The notes: generated from the sequence alone by a model not told the origin. DNA of 64,000 nucleotides from Alistipes senegalensis (GCA_023664945.1 JAMPER010000002.1:27999-91998), one strand, 5' to 3'. Shown: positions 21,999 through 32,663, counted from the stretch's first letter. Translations and numbers: made by a program.

Positions 21999-23477
21999 GT
22001 GAAGACAAAAAGACACAGATTGCGGGTGCTGCATGTATGCAGCGAGATTTTTCCTTACCTGAAAACCGGCGGGCTGGCTGATGTGACCGGGGCGCTGCCG
22101 GTTGCGCTGGCCAGGAAGGGGTGCGATGCCCGGATGCTGGTGCCGGGATTTCCCGCTTTTGTTCATCATATTGGCGAGAAGCATCTGGTGGCGGAGCTGC
22201 CGCCCCGTTTTGGTGCGCATTCCCTTCGCCTTTTCTATGGCAAATTGCCGCAGTCCGGATTGCCTGTTTATTATATTGATGCGCCTGGATTGTATGATCG
22301 TCCCGGCAATCCCTATATTGATATTTACAGCCAGCCGTATGGCGACAATCATCGCCGCTTTGCCCTGCTTGGCTGGACGGCCGCGCGCCTGGCGGAAGGG
22401 TTTGATTTTTTCTGGCGGCCCCAGATCATACATGGGCATGACTGGCATGCGGGCATGGCGTTTGCCTATTTGCGGTCGATGGAATGGCACAGGGGGCAAA
22501 AATTGGCGGGAACGGTTTTTACTATCCACAACATGGCTTATCAGGGCAATTTTCCCGCCTGTCTTTTTGGCGAGCTGGATCTCCCAGGTTATATGTTTTC
22601 GCCGGAGGGCGTGGAGTTTTATGATCAGGTTTCTTTTCTGAAAGCCGGCCTTGCCTATGCCGACAAGATTACAACGGTCAGCCCGACTTATGCCAGGGAA
22701 ATACACGATGGCGAGCAGTCGTGCGGGCTTGGCGGGGTTGTCCAAAAGCGGAGCGGGGATATCACCGGTATTTTGAACGGTATTGATATTACTGTCTGGA
22801 ATCCGGCAACGGACGCTGCGCTGGCACAGACGTACAATGCCCGTTCCATTAGCGGGAAAAAACAGTGCAGGCTGGCTTTGCAGCAGGAGATGGGATTGTC
22901 TTTTCAGACGGCAGCGCCGCTTTTTTGCGTGGTAAGCCGTTTTGCTTCGCAAAAGGGCCTGAATCTGGTTTTGGGGGCCATGAACAGGTTGCTGGAAAAG
23001 CAGGGGCAGATTGTGGTTGTCGGTAATGGCGAGTACCATCTTGAAAGTGCTTTTGCTGATTATGCCCGCCGTTTTCCGCAGCAGGTGGCTGTGCGGATCG
23101 GGTATGACGAACAGCTGGCGCACCGGGTGATTGCCGGGAGTGATGTGATTATGGTGCCTTCGCGCTACGAACCTTGCGGGCTGACCCAGTTTTACGGGCT
23201 GCGCTACGGTACGCTGCCTTTGGTACACCGGGTGGGCGGCCTGGCGGATTCGGTAACGGATTGTTCCGAGGAGAATTTGCAGAACAGGACGGCAACCGGT
23301 TTTGTTTTTAATGATTTTGATGTGCCTGCCATAGAATGGGCGATTGGACGCGCTTTTGCGCTTTTTGGCGAGCCGCGCCAGTGGCGTGCTGTTCAACGGC
23401 AGGGGATGCGGCTGCATTTGAGCTGGAAGCATTCTGCCGAGCAGTACAGAAAATTGTATGAGGATGTTGTAATGTAA
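21999..23477 (+). CDS. glgA: Glycogen synthase (ADP-glucose type, GT5)
   Basis: 492-residue GT-B enzyme that adds glucose from ADP-glucose to glycogen ends. The N-terminal domain shows the KTGGLADVTGALP motif that binds ADP-glucose. The C-terminal domain has VSRFASQKGLNLVLGAMNRL and the catalytic EPCGLTQFYGLRYGTLP region. The start is a GTG at 21999, 17 bases after glgC, with a weak CAGGG site. No ATG in a better position is present. The chain is a little longer than E. coli GlgA (477 residues). Confidence 0.95.
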   Translation: MKTKRHRLRVLHVCSEIFPYLKTGGLADVTGALPVALARKGCDARMLVPGFPAFVHHIGEKHLVAELPPRFGAHSLRLFYGKLPQSGLPVYYIDAPGLYDRPGNPYIDIYSQPYGDNHRRFALLGWTAARLAEGFDFFWRPQIIHGHDWHAGMAFAYLRSMEWHRGQKLAGTVFTIHNMAYQGNFPACLFGELDLPGYMFSPEGVEFYDQVSFLKAGLAYADKITTVSPTYAREIHDGEQSCGLGGVVQKRSGDITGILNGIDITVWNPATDAALAQTYNARSISGKKQCRLALQQEMGLSFQTAAPLFCVVSRFASQKGLNLVLGAMNRLLEKQGQIVVVGNGEYHLESAFADYARRFPQQVAVRIGYDEQLAHRVIAGSDVIMVPSRYEPCGLTQFYGLRYGTLPLVHRVGGLADSVTDCSEENLQNRTATGFVFNDFDVPAIEWAIGRAFALFGEPRQWRAVQRQGMRLHLSWKHSAEQYRKLYEDVVM

Positions 23478-23678
23478 ATACGGCAGGCAGCCAGGGAGGC
23501 AGCGGCGCATGGACCTAAACTTGCCAAAGGGCTGCCTGTAAGGGTATATTGGAAAAATAGGATTTCAAGGGTTTCAGGCCTGCTATGCCGGGCAGGTTTT
23601 GCTTTTGCGGGTGTTCCAGGATGGGGATGCCCTGGACCAGGCCGGGCCATTCCTTTCACGCTTCATGGGAGAATCGCT

Positions 23679-26132
23679 ATGGGTGATATTCGTTCGGAAC
23701 AGGAAGGATTTCTAGCCAGTGATGTGGAGGCGCTAAAGCGTTCCATATCCAATAACCTGCGCTATCGTTCTGCCAAGATTCCGCTAAATGCTACCCGCGG
23801 GGACTGGCTTTTGGCGGCGGAACTGGCTGTCAGAAACCGGCTTGTCGAGCGCTGGATGCGGACAGCCAGGGCTTACTATGAGCAGAATTCCAAGATGGTT
23901 TATTATCTTTCCATGGAATTTCTGATCGGGCGCACTTTCCACAATGCACTTCAGGCGCTGGATATCGGCGAAGACATGAAAAAGGCCTTGCAGGATCTGG
24001 CCGTTGATATGGAAGAAATTTCCAACCATGAGCCGGATGCGGCGCTGGGAAACGGCGGTCTGGGCCGCCTGGCTGCCTGTTTCCTGGATTCCATGGCAAC
24101 GCTGAACCTGCCGAATATGGGATATGGCATCCGTTATGAATACGGGATGTTCAAGCAGGAAATTATTGACGGCTACCAGGTTGAAACCCCTGACTACTGG
24201 CTGCTGACCAGGGGCAATCCCTGGGAGTTCCCCCGCCCGGAAGTTCAGTTCCATGTCCGTTATGGCGGGCATATCCGCCAGGAAGGGGGAAGGGCCCGGT
24301 GGGTAGATACGCACAGCGTACTGGCTATGGCTTATGACACGATTATCCCCGGTTACGGGACGGAATGCGCTACCACGCTCAGGCTGTGGTCTGCCAAGGC
24401 AGCATCCGAGATCAACCTGGCTGATTTTAACCAGGGCAATTATTCCAGCGCTGTTGAATCCAAGAATATGTCGGAAAATATTACGCGCGTTTTGTATCCG
24501 GATGATTCAACTCCGCACGGGAAGGAATTGCGCCTGCGCCAGGAATATTTCTTTGTTTCTGCCAGCATACAGGACATGATCCGCCGCCATCAGCTGAATC
24601 ATTCCAGTTTTGATGACCTGGCGGAAAGCATGTCTATCCACCTGAATGATACCCATCCGGTCCTGGCTGTGCCAGAGCTGATGCGTATTCTGGTAGATGA
24701 GCAGGGCTTGCGCTGGGATCATGCCTGGTCGCTGACCCAGCGGATTTTCTCTTATACCAACCATACGCTGATGAGCGAGGCGCTTGAAACCTGGCCGCTT
24801 GATCTGATCGGTCGGGTTCTGCCGCGTCACCTCATGATTATTTTTGATATCAATAATGAGTTTCTTTCCCGGACTGCTGAAAAATTCGGCAATGACAGTG
24901 AGTTGATGCGCCGGATATCGCTGATTGATGAAACAGGGGAACGGCGCGTTCGCATGGCTTATCTGGCTGTGGTGGCCAGCCACAAGGTCAACGGGGTTTC
25001 CAAGTTGCATTCCGAGCTGATGAAGCAATCCATTTTTGCGGATTTTGCCAAGATTTTCCCGGATCGTTTCATGAATATTACCAACGGCATTACGCCGCGC
25101 CGCTGGGTTTCACAGGCCAATCCGCTGCTTTCTCAGTTGATTGACAATCATGTCGGCAAGAACTGGCGGGTGGATTTCGAGCAGCTGGGGCAGATCAATT
25201 CCCTGGAATCAGACGAACGTTTCATTACGGCTTTCCGGGCTATCAAGCGGCAGAACAAGCAGCGGCTGGCGCGGTGGGTTCGCAACAATGTGAATGTGGA
25301 ACTGAATCTGGATTCCCTGTTTGATGTGCAGATCAAGCGGATTCATGAATACAAACGGCAGCTGCTCAATGTGCTGCATGTGATTACCCGCTATAACCGG
25401 ATTGTGGCCAATTCGGAAGTTAACTGGGTGCCGCGTTCGGTTATTTTTGCCGGCAAGGCGGCTTCTGCCTACCAGATGGCGAAGGATATTATCAAGCTGA
25501 TCAATGATGTTGCCGCCAAGGTTAATAACGACCCCAATGTCGGCAACAAGCTGAAAGTGGTTTTCATTCCCAACTATGGCGTAAGCCTGGCGGAAATGAT
25601 TATTCCTGCCGCCGACCTTTCGCAGCAGATATCCATGGCGGGGACGGAGGCTTCCGGGACCGGCAATATGAAGCTGGCTGTCAATGGCGCACTGACGATG
25701 GGGACGCTGGACGGCGCCAATATTGAAATTATGGAGAAGGTCGGCGCGGATAATATTTTCATTTTTGGCAATACAGCCGAACAGATAGAAGATCTCCGCC
25801 TCCATTACCAGCCGAGGGATATTTATGAAAGGAATCCGGAGCTGAAAATGGCGCTTGACCAGATTCGGGACGGCTTCTTCTCTCCGAATGATCCCGGACG
25901 CTTCAGGGCAATTTATGATTCGCTGATCAATTACGGCGACCGTTATATGCTGCTGGCTGATTATGAAAGCTATATTGCCACCCAGGAGCAGGTGGATACG
26001 CTTTACCGCCAGTCTGTGCGGTGGGATAAAAAGGCTATTCATAATATTGCCAATATGGGGTATTTCTCGTCTGACCGCACTATCGCGGAATATGCGAAGG
26101 AAATATGGGGATCGACGCCTATCCGGTTTTAG
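23679..26132 (+). CDS. glgP: Glycogen phosphorylase
   Basis: 817-residue PLP-dependent enzyme that releases glucose-1-phosphate from glycogen ends. Recognisable blocks are [64 protein letters not shown] and the PLP site [28 protein letters not shown] with Lys665. The length equals that of E. coli GlgP/MalP. A 201-base gap separates it from glgA with no clear terminator, so it may have its own promoter while still being read from the operon. With GlgX it forms the breakdown branch. Confidence 0.96.
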   Translation: MGDIRSEQEGFLASDVEALKRSISNNLRYRSAKIPLNATRGDWLLAAELAVRNRLVERWMRTARAYYEQNSKMVYYLSMEFLIGRTFHNALQALDIGEDMKKALQDLAVDMEEISNHEPDAALGNGGLGRLAACFLDSMATLNLPNMGYGIRYEYGMFKQEIIDGYQVETPDYWLLTRGNPWEFPRPEVQFHVRYGGHIRQEGGRARWVDTHSVLAMAYDTIIPGYGTECATTLRLWSAKAASEINLADFNQGNYSSAVESKNMSENITRVLYPDDSTPHGKELRLRQEYFFVSASIQDMIRRHQLNHSSFDDLAESMSIHLNDTHPVLAVPELMRILVDEQGLRWDHAWSLTQRIFSYTNHTLMSEALETWPLDLIGRVLPRHLMIIFDINNEFLSRTAEKFGNDSELMRRISLIDETGERRVRMAYLAVVASHKVNGVSKLHSELMKQSIFADFAKIFPDRFMNITNGITPRRWVSQANPLLSQLIDNHVGKNWRVDFEQLGQINSLESDERFITAFRAIKRQNKQRLARWVRNNVNVELNLDSLFDVQIKRIHEYKRQLLNVLHVITRYNRIVANSEVNWVPRSVIFAGKAASAYQMAKDIIKLINDVAAKVNNDPNVGNKLKVVFIPNYGVSLAEMIIPAADLSQQISMAGTEASGTGNMKLAVNGALTMGTLDGANIEIMEKVGADNIFIFGNTAEQIEDLRLHYQPRDIYERNPELKMALDQIRDGFFSPNDPGRFRAIYDSLINYGDRYMLLADYESYIATQEQVDTLYRQSVRWDKKAIHNIANMGYFSSDRTIAEYAKEIWGSTPIRF

Positions 26133-26187
26133 GGAAGGCAGGCTGCCGGCCGGCGCAATGGCCGGCAGGAAAAGGGATGGTGGCAAA

Positions 26188-26361
26188 ATGACCAAAACGC
26201 TGCAGTTGTATGAACAGGTCAGTTACGAGTTGAACCTGTTCCGTGAAAGGCGGATTGCCCAACTCAAAAAACAGCCGTGTGATGTGCCGGGGCAAAAAAG
26301 GAAGAAAAAGGAAACCGGCAGCAGGCAGGGAATGAGCCGCCGGTTTCAGAATATGCACTGA
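26188..26361 (+). CDS. Small basic hypothetical protein
   Basis: 57 codons from ATG 26188 to TGA 26359-26361, 55 bases after glgP and in the same direction. The product is very basic at its C-terminus (KKQ, KRKKK, RR) with a helical N-terminal half (LQLYEQVSYELNLFRERRIAQ). I do not recognise a family. The upstream AAAGGGATGG is a usable but distant ribosome-binding site. It could be a genuine small protein co-transcribed with glgP or a chance frame. Confidence 0.4.
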   Translation: MTKTLQLYEQVSYELNLFRERRIAQLKKQPCDVPGQKRKKKETGSRQGMSRRFQNMH

Positions 26362-26552
26362 CCAGGCGCTGCCCCGTTTGTTTTTGGAAAGGGTTTGCCT
26401 GGGACCAGGCATGTTTTTTGCGGGGTGTTTTTTCGCTTTTGTTTTTTGTTTGAACCTGGCTGTGCCGGGATGGTGTGTTGTTGCAGGAATCGACCTGCCG
26501 TATTTGCCGTTTTTCCGGAGGCGGTGAAAAAAGTGTAACGGGATGTTTTTCC

Positions 26553-27044
26553 ATGACATTGGTGAAATGCAGGGTTTGCAAGAAGGATGTGATTGAAACA
26601 GCGGACAAGTGTCCGCATTGTGATTCGCTGGGACCGAAAAAGAGCCGGCGGGTGACATGGATAATGGTTGGCGTTTTGATTGTGCTGGCGGCCTGTATGG
26701 GGGGGATGATATACAAGCGGAGCCAGGAAAAAGTCCCTACCCATGAGGAGGTGGAAGATATCCGGCGTGCGGAGAAAATCCACCAGCGCATGATGTCGGC
26801 TACTTTCCTGTTGAAAACCGGCGTGGCGGATCCGGCTGCTTTCAGGGTTGATGATGTCAAGACGAATATTGATGGCAGTGTATTGTGCTATCAATACAGC
26901 CTGAAGGAAAGCAATGGCAGGTACCTGGGGAAAAAAGCGGTGTTTGCGGAAGGGGATTTTCATTATTCGCCGGGCAGCTGGGAGATTTACTGCCAGCCTG
27001 ACAATGTGGGCGAGGTGCCTGACAAACCGCAGCCGCTTGATTGA
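26553..27044 (+). CDS. Zinc-ribbon membrane protein of unknown function
   Basis: 163-residue protein with an N-terminal CxxC...CxxC zinc ribbon (CRVCKK and CPHCDS, residues 6-9 and 20-23). A basic stretch KKSRR is followed by one TM helix (about 35-55, WIMVGVLIVLAACMGGMI). The C-terminal domain, presumably periplasmic, has YKRSQEKVPTHEEVEDIRRAEK and conserved-looking LKTGVADPAAFRVDDV and CYQYSLKESNGR. Similar zinc-ribbon-plus-TM proteins exist in betaproteobacteria, but I cannot name this one. The ATG 26553 is chosen because the first cysteine pair starts right after it. The ribosome-binding site is weak. Confidence 0.7.
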   Translation: MTLVKCRVCKKDVIETADKCPHCDSLGPKKSRRVTWIMVGVLIVLAACMGGMIYKRSQEKVPTHEEVEDIRRAEKIHQRMMSATFLLKTGVADPAAFRVDDVKTNIDGSVLCYQYSLKESNGRYLGKKAVFAEGDFHYSPGSWEIYCQPDNVGEVPDKPQPLD

Positions 27045-27110
27045 TTCGCCGCTATAAAAAGAGTTTTTACCGTATTTCTTTACCACACCTGCTGTTTTCT
27101 TTTCCGGTAC

Positions 27111-27142
27111 AAAAAAGCAGAACCCGTTTCTTCGGGTTCTGC
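27111..27142 (-). terminator. Rho-independent terminator of the DUF2059 gene
   Basis: Perfect 10-bp stem (27117-27126 with 27133-27142, loop TTTCTT). On the minus strand it is followed by a run of six T. It lies 32 bases beyond the DUF2059 stop and also separates it from the convergent zinc-ribbon gene. Confidence 0.85.
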
Positions 27143-27173
27143 TGCCTGGCAAAAGCAGGGGAAATGCGGCTTA

Positions 27174-27662
27174 TTATTTGTTTGCCATGATTTCCTGCAT
27201 GACTTGCGAGAGGCGTTTCATCATTATTTCCATTTTTTCCTGGGAAAGGGCGGAAGTTTTCCGGGTGACTTCAGGCTGTTTTTTTATGAAGGATTGTCCT
27301 GACGGGGTTTGGTAAAAAGCCATCAGGTCGTCCACTTCCTTCTGGGTGAAGGTTTCGGCATAAATCCGGATATATTGGGGTTTGATTTTTTCCCAGTTCA
27401 TTTCTTCCCGGACAATAGTATCCAGCCGGGACATGGTTTGCCGGAATTTTTCCTGCTGGGCAGGCGGCACGCGGTGCAGGGTTTGCCGGGTGGATTGCTC
27501 GATTATCTGTGTCATTTCCTGTACGGTGGCCTGGTGCGTTTGTCCGGCATGGGTGATATCCAGCAGTTTTTCGACTGATGCCAGGCTGGCGGGCTGGTTT
27601 GCCTGGGCAAATGCCGCGCATGAGGCCAGCATGGCGAGGATAAAGCAGGCGATACGTTTCAT
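27174..27662 (-). CDS. Exported DUF2059-family protein
   Basis: 162-residue periplasmic protein. A Sec signal peptide (MKRIACFILAMLASCAAFAQA) precedes a helical domain of the DUF2059 type, recognisable by IYAETFTQKEVDDLMAFYQTPSGQSFIKKQPEVT near the C-terminus. Members are widespread in proteobacteria and lack a firm function. The gene stands alone with its own terminator, divergent from the biotin ligase gene. Between them, 27663-27951 holds only a hairpin (27783-27803, GCCTGCC/GGCAGGC) and a good -10 box TATAAT at 27889-27894. Confidence 0.82.
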   Translation of the reverse strand: MKRIACFILAMLASCAAFAQANQPASLASVEKLLDITHAGQTHQATVQEMTQIIEQSTRQTLHRVPPAQQEKFRQTMSRLDTIVREEMNWEKIKPQYIRIYAETFTQKEVDDLMAFYQTPSGQSFIKKQPEVTRKTSALSQEKMEIMMKRLSQVMQEIMANK

Positions 27663-27951
27663 GTTTTTTCTCTGGGTGGTTGTTAATGGGAGATCTGTTT
27701 TGACAGGGAAATGCCAGCGGCAGTTTGCCTTGCCTGGTGCGATAAGACGGCTCCTTTTTATGCGGGCTGTAGCGGTTTTTATCTGCCTGCCTGAGAAAGG
27801 CAGGCGGGTTTGGCCTGGCGGGTGTTGTTTATAGTGCAGGAAAGCGAAAAACCTTTGCTAGCCGGGCACTTGCTGTTGCGATAGCGCTTATAATCTGGAC
27901 TGGTTTTTATCTTTGCTGCCGGATTGGCCGTTTGTTCAGGTTGGCGTATTC

Positions 27952-28887
27952 ATGTCTTGCGCTTTTTCTCTTTGTCCTTTTTTGCCGGATTCGCTGCCGG
28001 ATGCCCCGGTTAAGGCCGGGTGTGTTGCTTTGGCAAAGGGCTTAGATGGCGATGCCATGCCGTTTCCCCTTGAGGCACTTTTTGGCAAGGAAGCGTTGCT
28101 TGGCGAGGCGCCGCCTGATTCGGTGCAGTCTGCGTCGGCTTTTTTTGCGGTGCCGGCACCTGTTTTTTTATGTGATGAGGTGACATCGACTTTTGCTGTG
28201 GGCCACCGTTTGGCGCAGCAGGGGCTTTTGCCTTCGTGGGGTGCGGTGCTGGCGGCTTCGCAGACAGCGGGCAGGGGGCAGTTTCGCCGGCACTGGCAAT
28301 CGCCACGCGGCAATCTCTATGCCACTTTTCGCCTGCCGGATTCGGCCCTTTTTCGCTCTGATGCGGCGGCGGTGGCAACTGGCGTTTTGCTGGCGGCAGC
28401 GCTTTCCCGCCTCGGGTATCCGCTTAAGCTGAAATGGCCCAATGATTTGTTGAACCGTGAGGAGGCGAAGGCGGCGGGGATTCTGATTGAGGAAAAAGGC
28501 GGGGTGAGGCTGGCCGGGGTAGGGGTGAATCTTCGCGTATTGCCGGATGCCGGCTTGCTGAGGCGTGAAAGTGCTGTGCCGGCCGGGTTGCTGCAATCGG
28601 CTGACGGACAGCCTTTTTTGCAGTCGCCTTTTGCCTTTTGGCAGGCACTTGTAAAGCAGCTGATTTTTGCGTATAGTCAATCGTTTGCGCAATTGGCGGC
28701 GGAAACGCTGCCTGATCTGGCTGATGCGTTTCTCGCATGGAAGGGAGAAGCAGTTACCGTTTCTGACCACAACGGCATCTTGCTTAATGGCTGGTTAAGA
28801 GGCATAAGCCCCCGGGGAGGGGCGCTTGTGGAGACCGGTAAAGGCAGTGTTTGCGAGATTTTTGGCGGGAGCCTGGCGCGGGGTTGA
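27952..28887 (+). CDS. birA: Biotin-[carboxylase] ligase, catalytic domain only (BirA class I)
   Basis: 311-residue biotin protein ligase. The catalytic core has DEVTSTFAVGHRL, the biotinyl-AMP loop region ASQTAGRGQFRRHWQSPRGNLYATF (GRGQFRR in place of the usual GRGRRGR), KWPNDLL and AGILIEE. A C-terminal SH3-like cap ends KGSVCEIFGG. The N-terminal 80-90 residues do not look like the helix-turn-helix repressor domain of E. coli BirA, so it is probably a non-regulatory ligase. The ATG 27952 is chosen; a TTG start at 27913 is possible. It lies 74 bases before the biotin-dependent pyruvate carboxylase gene, whose lysine it presumably biotinylates. Confidence 0.85.
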   Translation: MSCAFSLCPFLPDSLPDAPVKAGCVALAKGLDGDAMPFPLEALFGKEALLGEAPPDSVQSASAFFAVPAPVFLCDEVTSTFAVGHRLAQQGLLPSWGAVLAASQTAGRGQFRRHWQSPRGNLYATFRLPDSALFRSDAAAVATGVLLAAALSRLGYPLKLKWPNDLLNREEAKAAGILIEEKGGVRLAGVGVNLRVLPDAGLLRRESAVPAGLLQSADGQPFLQSPFAFWQALVKQLIFAYSQSFAQLAAETLPDLADAFLAWKGEAVTVSDHNGILLNGWLRGISPRGGALVETGKGSVCEIFGGSLARG

Positions 28888-28961
28888 TTTTTTTGTCTGG
28901 CAGTTGTTGTTTTTGCCGCATGCCGGCATGTGCGGCGGTCGGTTTTGGGAGAGGAAAAAGG

Positions 28962-31900
28962 ATGTCCAGAAAGACGTTTGAGCAGGTAGTGAAAGAATTG
29001 AAGGGGAAGGCTATTCTGGTAGCCAACCGGGGTATCCCGGCCCGACGAATCTGTCGCTCTATCCGTGAGAGTTTTGGCGCGGTTGCTGTGATGACTGCGA
29101 CGAACATTGACAAGACGGCTCCTGCCGCCTCGGCTGCGCAGGAGCTGTTGCTTCTGGGTGAGGATCCGCGCGCTTATCTGGATGTTGAAAGGATCGTCAA
29201 GCTTGCGAAGCAGCGGGGTATTGCCGCTATTCACCCGGGCTGGGGGTTTGCTTCCGAAGATGAGAATTTTCCCCGTATTTGCAAGGAAGAAGGGGTGCTT
29301 TTCATTGGTGCGGAACAGGAACCCATGCGGCTTCTTGGCAACAAGGTGCAGGTGCGTGCGCTGGCCAAGAAGCTCAATATTCCGGTGGTTCCCGGTTCTG
29401 ACGGCGCGGTGGATGTGCCAGAGGCACGCCGCAATGCGCTTGAGATCGGCTTTCCTATTATGCTCAAGGCTGAAGGCGGCGGCGGCGGCCGGGGTATTTT
29501 CGAGGTACATGACGAAGCCGGGCTGGAAGACGCTTTTTTCAAGGCTTCCACCATGGCGCAGGCTTCTTTCGGCAATCCCCGTGTTTATGTTGAAAAATTC
29601 CTGCGCAATGTGCGCCATATTGAAATCCAGGTGATTGCCGACAAATACGGCAATGTGTTTGCTTTTGACGAACGGGATTGCAGCCTGCAACGCAATAACC
29701 AGAAGCTGGTGGAAATTACTCCCTCGCCGTGGGTGATGATTACGCCGGAGTTGCGCGAGACCTTAAAGGGTTATGCCCGCAAGCTGGTGAAAGCGGTGGG
29801 ATATTATTCTCTGGCGACTGTCGAGTTCCTGGTAACTTCCGAAGGGCAGCCGTACCTGATTGAGGTAAATACACGCTTGCAGGTTGAACACGGTATTACG
29901 GAATGCCGCTACGGTATTGATCTGGTGGAAGAGCAGATTGCCATTGCCTTTGGCAGCGAGCTGCGTTTTAACGAGGAAAATACCCAGCCTTTCCACCATG
30001 CCATGCAGGTGCGTATCAACTGCGAGGATCCGCAAAAGGGCTTTTCTCCCAATGCCGGGTTGATCAGCCGTTATGTTTCTCCCGGCGGCCCGGGCGTGCG
30101 GATTGATTCCAATATGAGCGCGGGTTATGAATTCCCCTCCAATTACGATTCTGCCGGTACGCTGTTGATTACCTATGCGCACGAGTGGGAAAAAGTGCTG
30201 GGTATTATGGATCGGGCACTGAGCGAATATACGGTAGCCGGGGTCAAGACCACGATTCCTTTCTATCGCGAGGTGATTCGGCATCCGCTGTTCCGCCAGG
30301 GCGAATGCGATACACGTTTTATTGCTGCCCATCCGGATTTGATGGATTATACGGATGCTGCTCGCGAATCCGAACGCACGGCGCGCCTGATTGCGGATAT
30401 TTCTGCTTTGGGCTACAACCGCTTTGTGCAGCTTGGCGAATACCGTACACGCACAACGCCGCGCATGGACAAGTTTTCGCCGCTGCTGCCGCCGATTCCA
30501 GAAGCGGTCCGCCAGGCGCCTTCTCCTTACCCGCGCGGCGACAGGAAGGCGTTGCTTTCTTATATCCGCGATTCGGGCTATGTGCATTTTACGGATACGA
30601 CAACAAGGGATAATACCCAGTCCAACAGTGGCAACCGCTTCCGCCTGGCTGAAGATTTGCTGGTGGTGCCGTATCTGGACAACTGCGGCTTTTTCTCGCT
30701 GGAAACCGGCGGTGGCGCGCATTTCCACGTCAATATGATGGCCAATATGACCTCGCCTTTTGTCGAGGCCAAGGAAATGAACCGGATTGCCCCGAAGACC
30801 ATGAAGCAGATTCTTATCCGCTCGACCAATGTCCTGGGGTACCGGCCGCAGCCGCGCAATCTTATGCATGCCACGGCGGAAAAAATCTGCGAGGATTTCC
30901 ATGTTATCCGCAGCTTCGACTTCCTGAACCATATCGAAAACATGAAGCCGTTTGCCGAGGTGATTCTGCATACGCCGAGTGTGGTGTTTGAACCTTCTTT
31001 GTCGCTCAGCTATGGCCGCGGCTTTACGGTTGATCACTATCTGGGCGTGACGGAAGAAATTTTGAGCCAGACTGCGCAGATTATGGGCGTGGATCTGGCC
31101 GAGGCTTCCCGGAATATTATCCTGGGCTTGAAAGATATGGCCGGTAATTGCCCGCCGCATTTCATGCGCGATCTGGTGACAGCCTTGCGCAAGAAATGGC
31201 CGGATCTGGTGCTGCACCATCACCGCCATTACACGGACGGCCTGTTTGTTCCGGCTGTGGCAGAGGCTGCCAAGGCTGGCGCGCATATTATTGATACTTC
31301 CATGGGGGCGGCCATGCGCTGGTATGGCCAGGGCGAAGTGCTTTCCACAGCCGCCTATCTGGAAGAGCTGGGCATGAAGACCAACCTGAACCAGCACATG
31401 CTTCGGGAAGGCAATTTTGTGCTCAAGCAAATCATGCCTTACTATGACCGCTATACTACGCCATACTTCCAGGGCATTGATTACGATGTGGTGCGCCACG
31501 GTATGCCGGGCGGCGCAACTTCTTCTTCCCAGCAGGGCGCACTGAATCAGGGGTATATCCACCTGCTGCCGCAAATGCTGCGTTTCCTGGCAGGCGCAAG
31601 GCAGATTGTCCATTACCATGATGTGACACCGGGTTCGCAAATTACCTGGAATACGGCTTTCCTGGCGGTTATGGGCGCATACCGGCGCGGTGGGGATAAC
31701 GCGGTGCGGGATTTGCTGGAGGTGCTGGAGTTTGTGGCAGGCCGCCCAGAGGATGAAATTCCGCCGGAGAAAAAAGAAGCGCGCCTGATGATTTATCGCG
31801 ATTGCAACGATGCTTTCAGGAGCCTGCTGTTGGGTGAATATGGCAAGCTGCCGCTGGGCTTCCCGGCAGACTGGGTGTATCAAAGTGCATTCGGCGAGGA

Positions 31901-32663
31901 CTGGAAAAACATGATTGCCCGGCGTACCGAGCATTCACCGCTGGATTTCCTGCCGGAGATTGATTTTGATGCCGAGCGTGCTGCTCTCCATGAGCATTTG
32001 CATCGGGAGCCGACCAGGGATGAGCTGCTGTTGTATTTGAACCATCCGGCTGATGCGCTGAAGATGTTTGATTTCCGCCTGAATTACGGTAATCCAAACA
32101 ATATTCCGCTGGATGTCTGGTTTGAGGGGATGGAGCCGGGTGAAGAGCTGAATTTCCTGGACAGCCAGGGCAAGCCGCACAGCCTTTCCCTGTTGAGCAT
32201 CCGTGAACCGGATGAAAACGGCCTTTCCATTGTCCGCTATGTGCTTGATTCGGAAATCATGAGTTCCGAAGTGCAGGTTGCCAAGGCAGGCGCAGGCGGC
32301 AAGGGCAATGTTGCCAAGGCTGATCCGGATAATCCTTACCATGTGGCAGCGCCCAGCAATGGCGATTTGTGGGTAACCTATGTCAGCCCGGGGCAGACCG
32401 TGAAGAAGGGGGATGACCTCTTTAACATTTCTATTATGAAGCAGGAAAAAGCGGTACTTTCGCCGATGGATGGGGTGGTCAAGCGTGTGCTGAAGACAGC
32501 CAACTACAGCGAAACCAAGCAGATGATTCCTGTCCGTGAAGGCGAGCTGATTGTTGAACTGGGGCCGGTTCCGGCAAGCTGTGATTCCTGCGGCAAACCG
32601 CTTCCGGCAGACAGCTTTACTTTCTGCCCGTACTGCGGTGAAAAAAGGAAGGGCAGCGCATAA
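28962..32663 (+). CDS. pyc: Atypical pyruvate carboxylase with C-terminal zinc ribbon
   Basis: 1233-residue multi-domain biotin enzyme predicted to carboxylate pyruvate to oxaloacetate. The N-terminal biotin carboxylase has AILVANRGIPARRICRSI, GGGGGRGIFEV and IEVNTRLQVEHGITE. The carboxyltransferase core has HFTDTTTRDNTQ (Asp550 in the metal position), LKDMAGN (Lys724, the carbamylated-lysine position) and HHHRH (752-756). The biotin domain carries the unusual acceptor MKQEK (Lys1160) rather than AMKM. The tail holds a CxxC-x11-CxxC zinc ribbon (Cys1207, 1210, 1222, 1225). Length and divergent signatures differ from ordinary 1150-residue Pyc and recall, from memory, the long Desulfovibrio form that also sits next to a biotin ligase. 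The start follows GAGAGGAAAAAGG. Confidence 0.88.
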   Translation: MSRKTFEQVVKELKGKAILVANRGIPARRICRSIRESFGAVAVMTATNIDKTAPAASAAQELLLLGEDPRAYLDVERIVKLAKQRGIAAIHPGWGFASEDENFPRICKEEGVLFIGAEQEPMRLLGNKVQVRALAKKLNIPVVPGSDGAVDVPEARRNALEIGFPIMLKAEGGGGGRGIFEVHDEAGLEDAFFKASTMAQASFGNPRVYVEKFLRNVRHIEIQVIADKYGNVFAFDERDCSLQRNNQKLVEITPSPWVMITPELRETLKGYARKLVKAVGYYSLATVEFLVTSEGQPYLIEVNTRLQVEHGITECRYGIDLVEEQIAIAFGSELRFNEENTQPFHHAMQVRINCEDPQKGFSPNAGLISRYVSPGGPGVRIDSNMSAGYEFPSNYDSAGTLLITYAHEWEKVLGIMDRALSEYTVAGVKTTIPFYREVIRHPLFRQGECDTRFIAAHPDLMDYTDAARESERTARLIADISALGYNRFVQLGEYRTRTTPRMDKFSPLLPPIPEAVRQAPSPYPRGDRKALLSYIRDSGYVHFTDTTTRDNTQSNSGNRFRLAEDLLVVPYLDNCGFFSLETGGGAHFHVNMMANMTSPFVEAKEMNRIAPKTMKQILIRSTNVLGYRPQPRNLMHATAEKICEDFHVIRSFDFLNHIENMKPFAEVILHTPSVVFEPSLSLSYGRGFTVDHYLGVTEEILSQTAQIMGVDLAEASRNIILGLKDMAGNCPPHFMRDLVTALRKKWPDLVLHHHRHYTDGLFVPAVAEAAKAGAHIIDTSMGAAMRWYGQGEVLSTAAYLEELGMKTNLNQHMLREGNFVLKQIMPYYDRYTTPYFQGIDYDVVRHGMPGGATSSSQQGALNQGYIHLLPQMLRFLAGARQIVHYHDVTPGSQITWNTAFLAVMGAYRRGGDNAVRDLLEVLEFVAGRPEDEIPPEKKEARLMIYRDCNDAFRSLLLGEYGKLPLGFPADWVYQSAFGEDWKNMIARRTEHSPLDFLPEIDFDAERAALHEHLHREPTRDELLLYLNHPADALKMFDFRLNYGNPNNIPLDVWFEGMEPGEELNFLDSQGKPHSLSLLSIREPDENGLSIVRYVLDSEIMSSEVQVAKAGAGGKGNVAKADPDNPYHVAAPSNGDLWVTYVSPGQTVKKGDDLFNISIMKQEKAVLSPMDGVVKRVLKTANYSETKQMIPVREGELIVELGPVPASCDSCGKPLPADSFTFCPYCGEKRKGSA

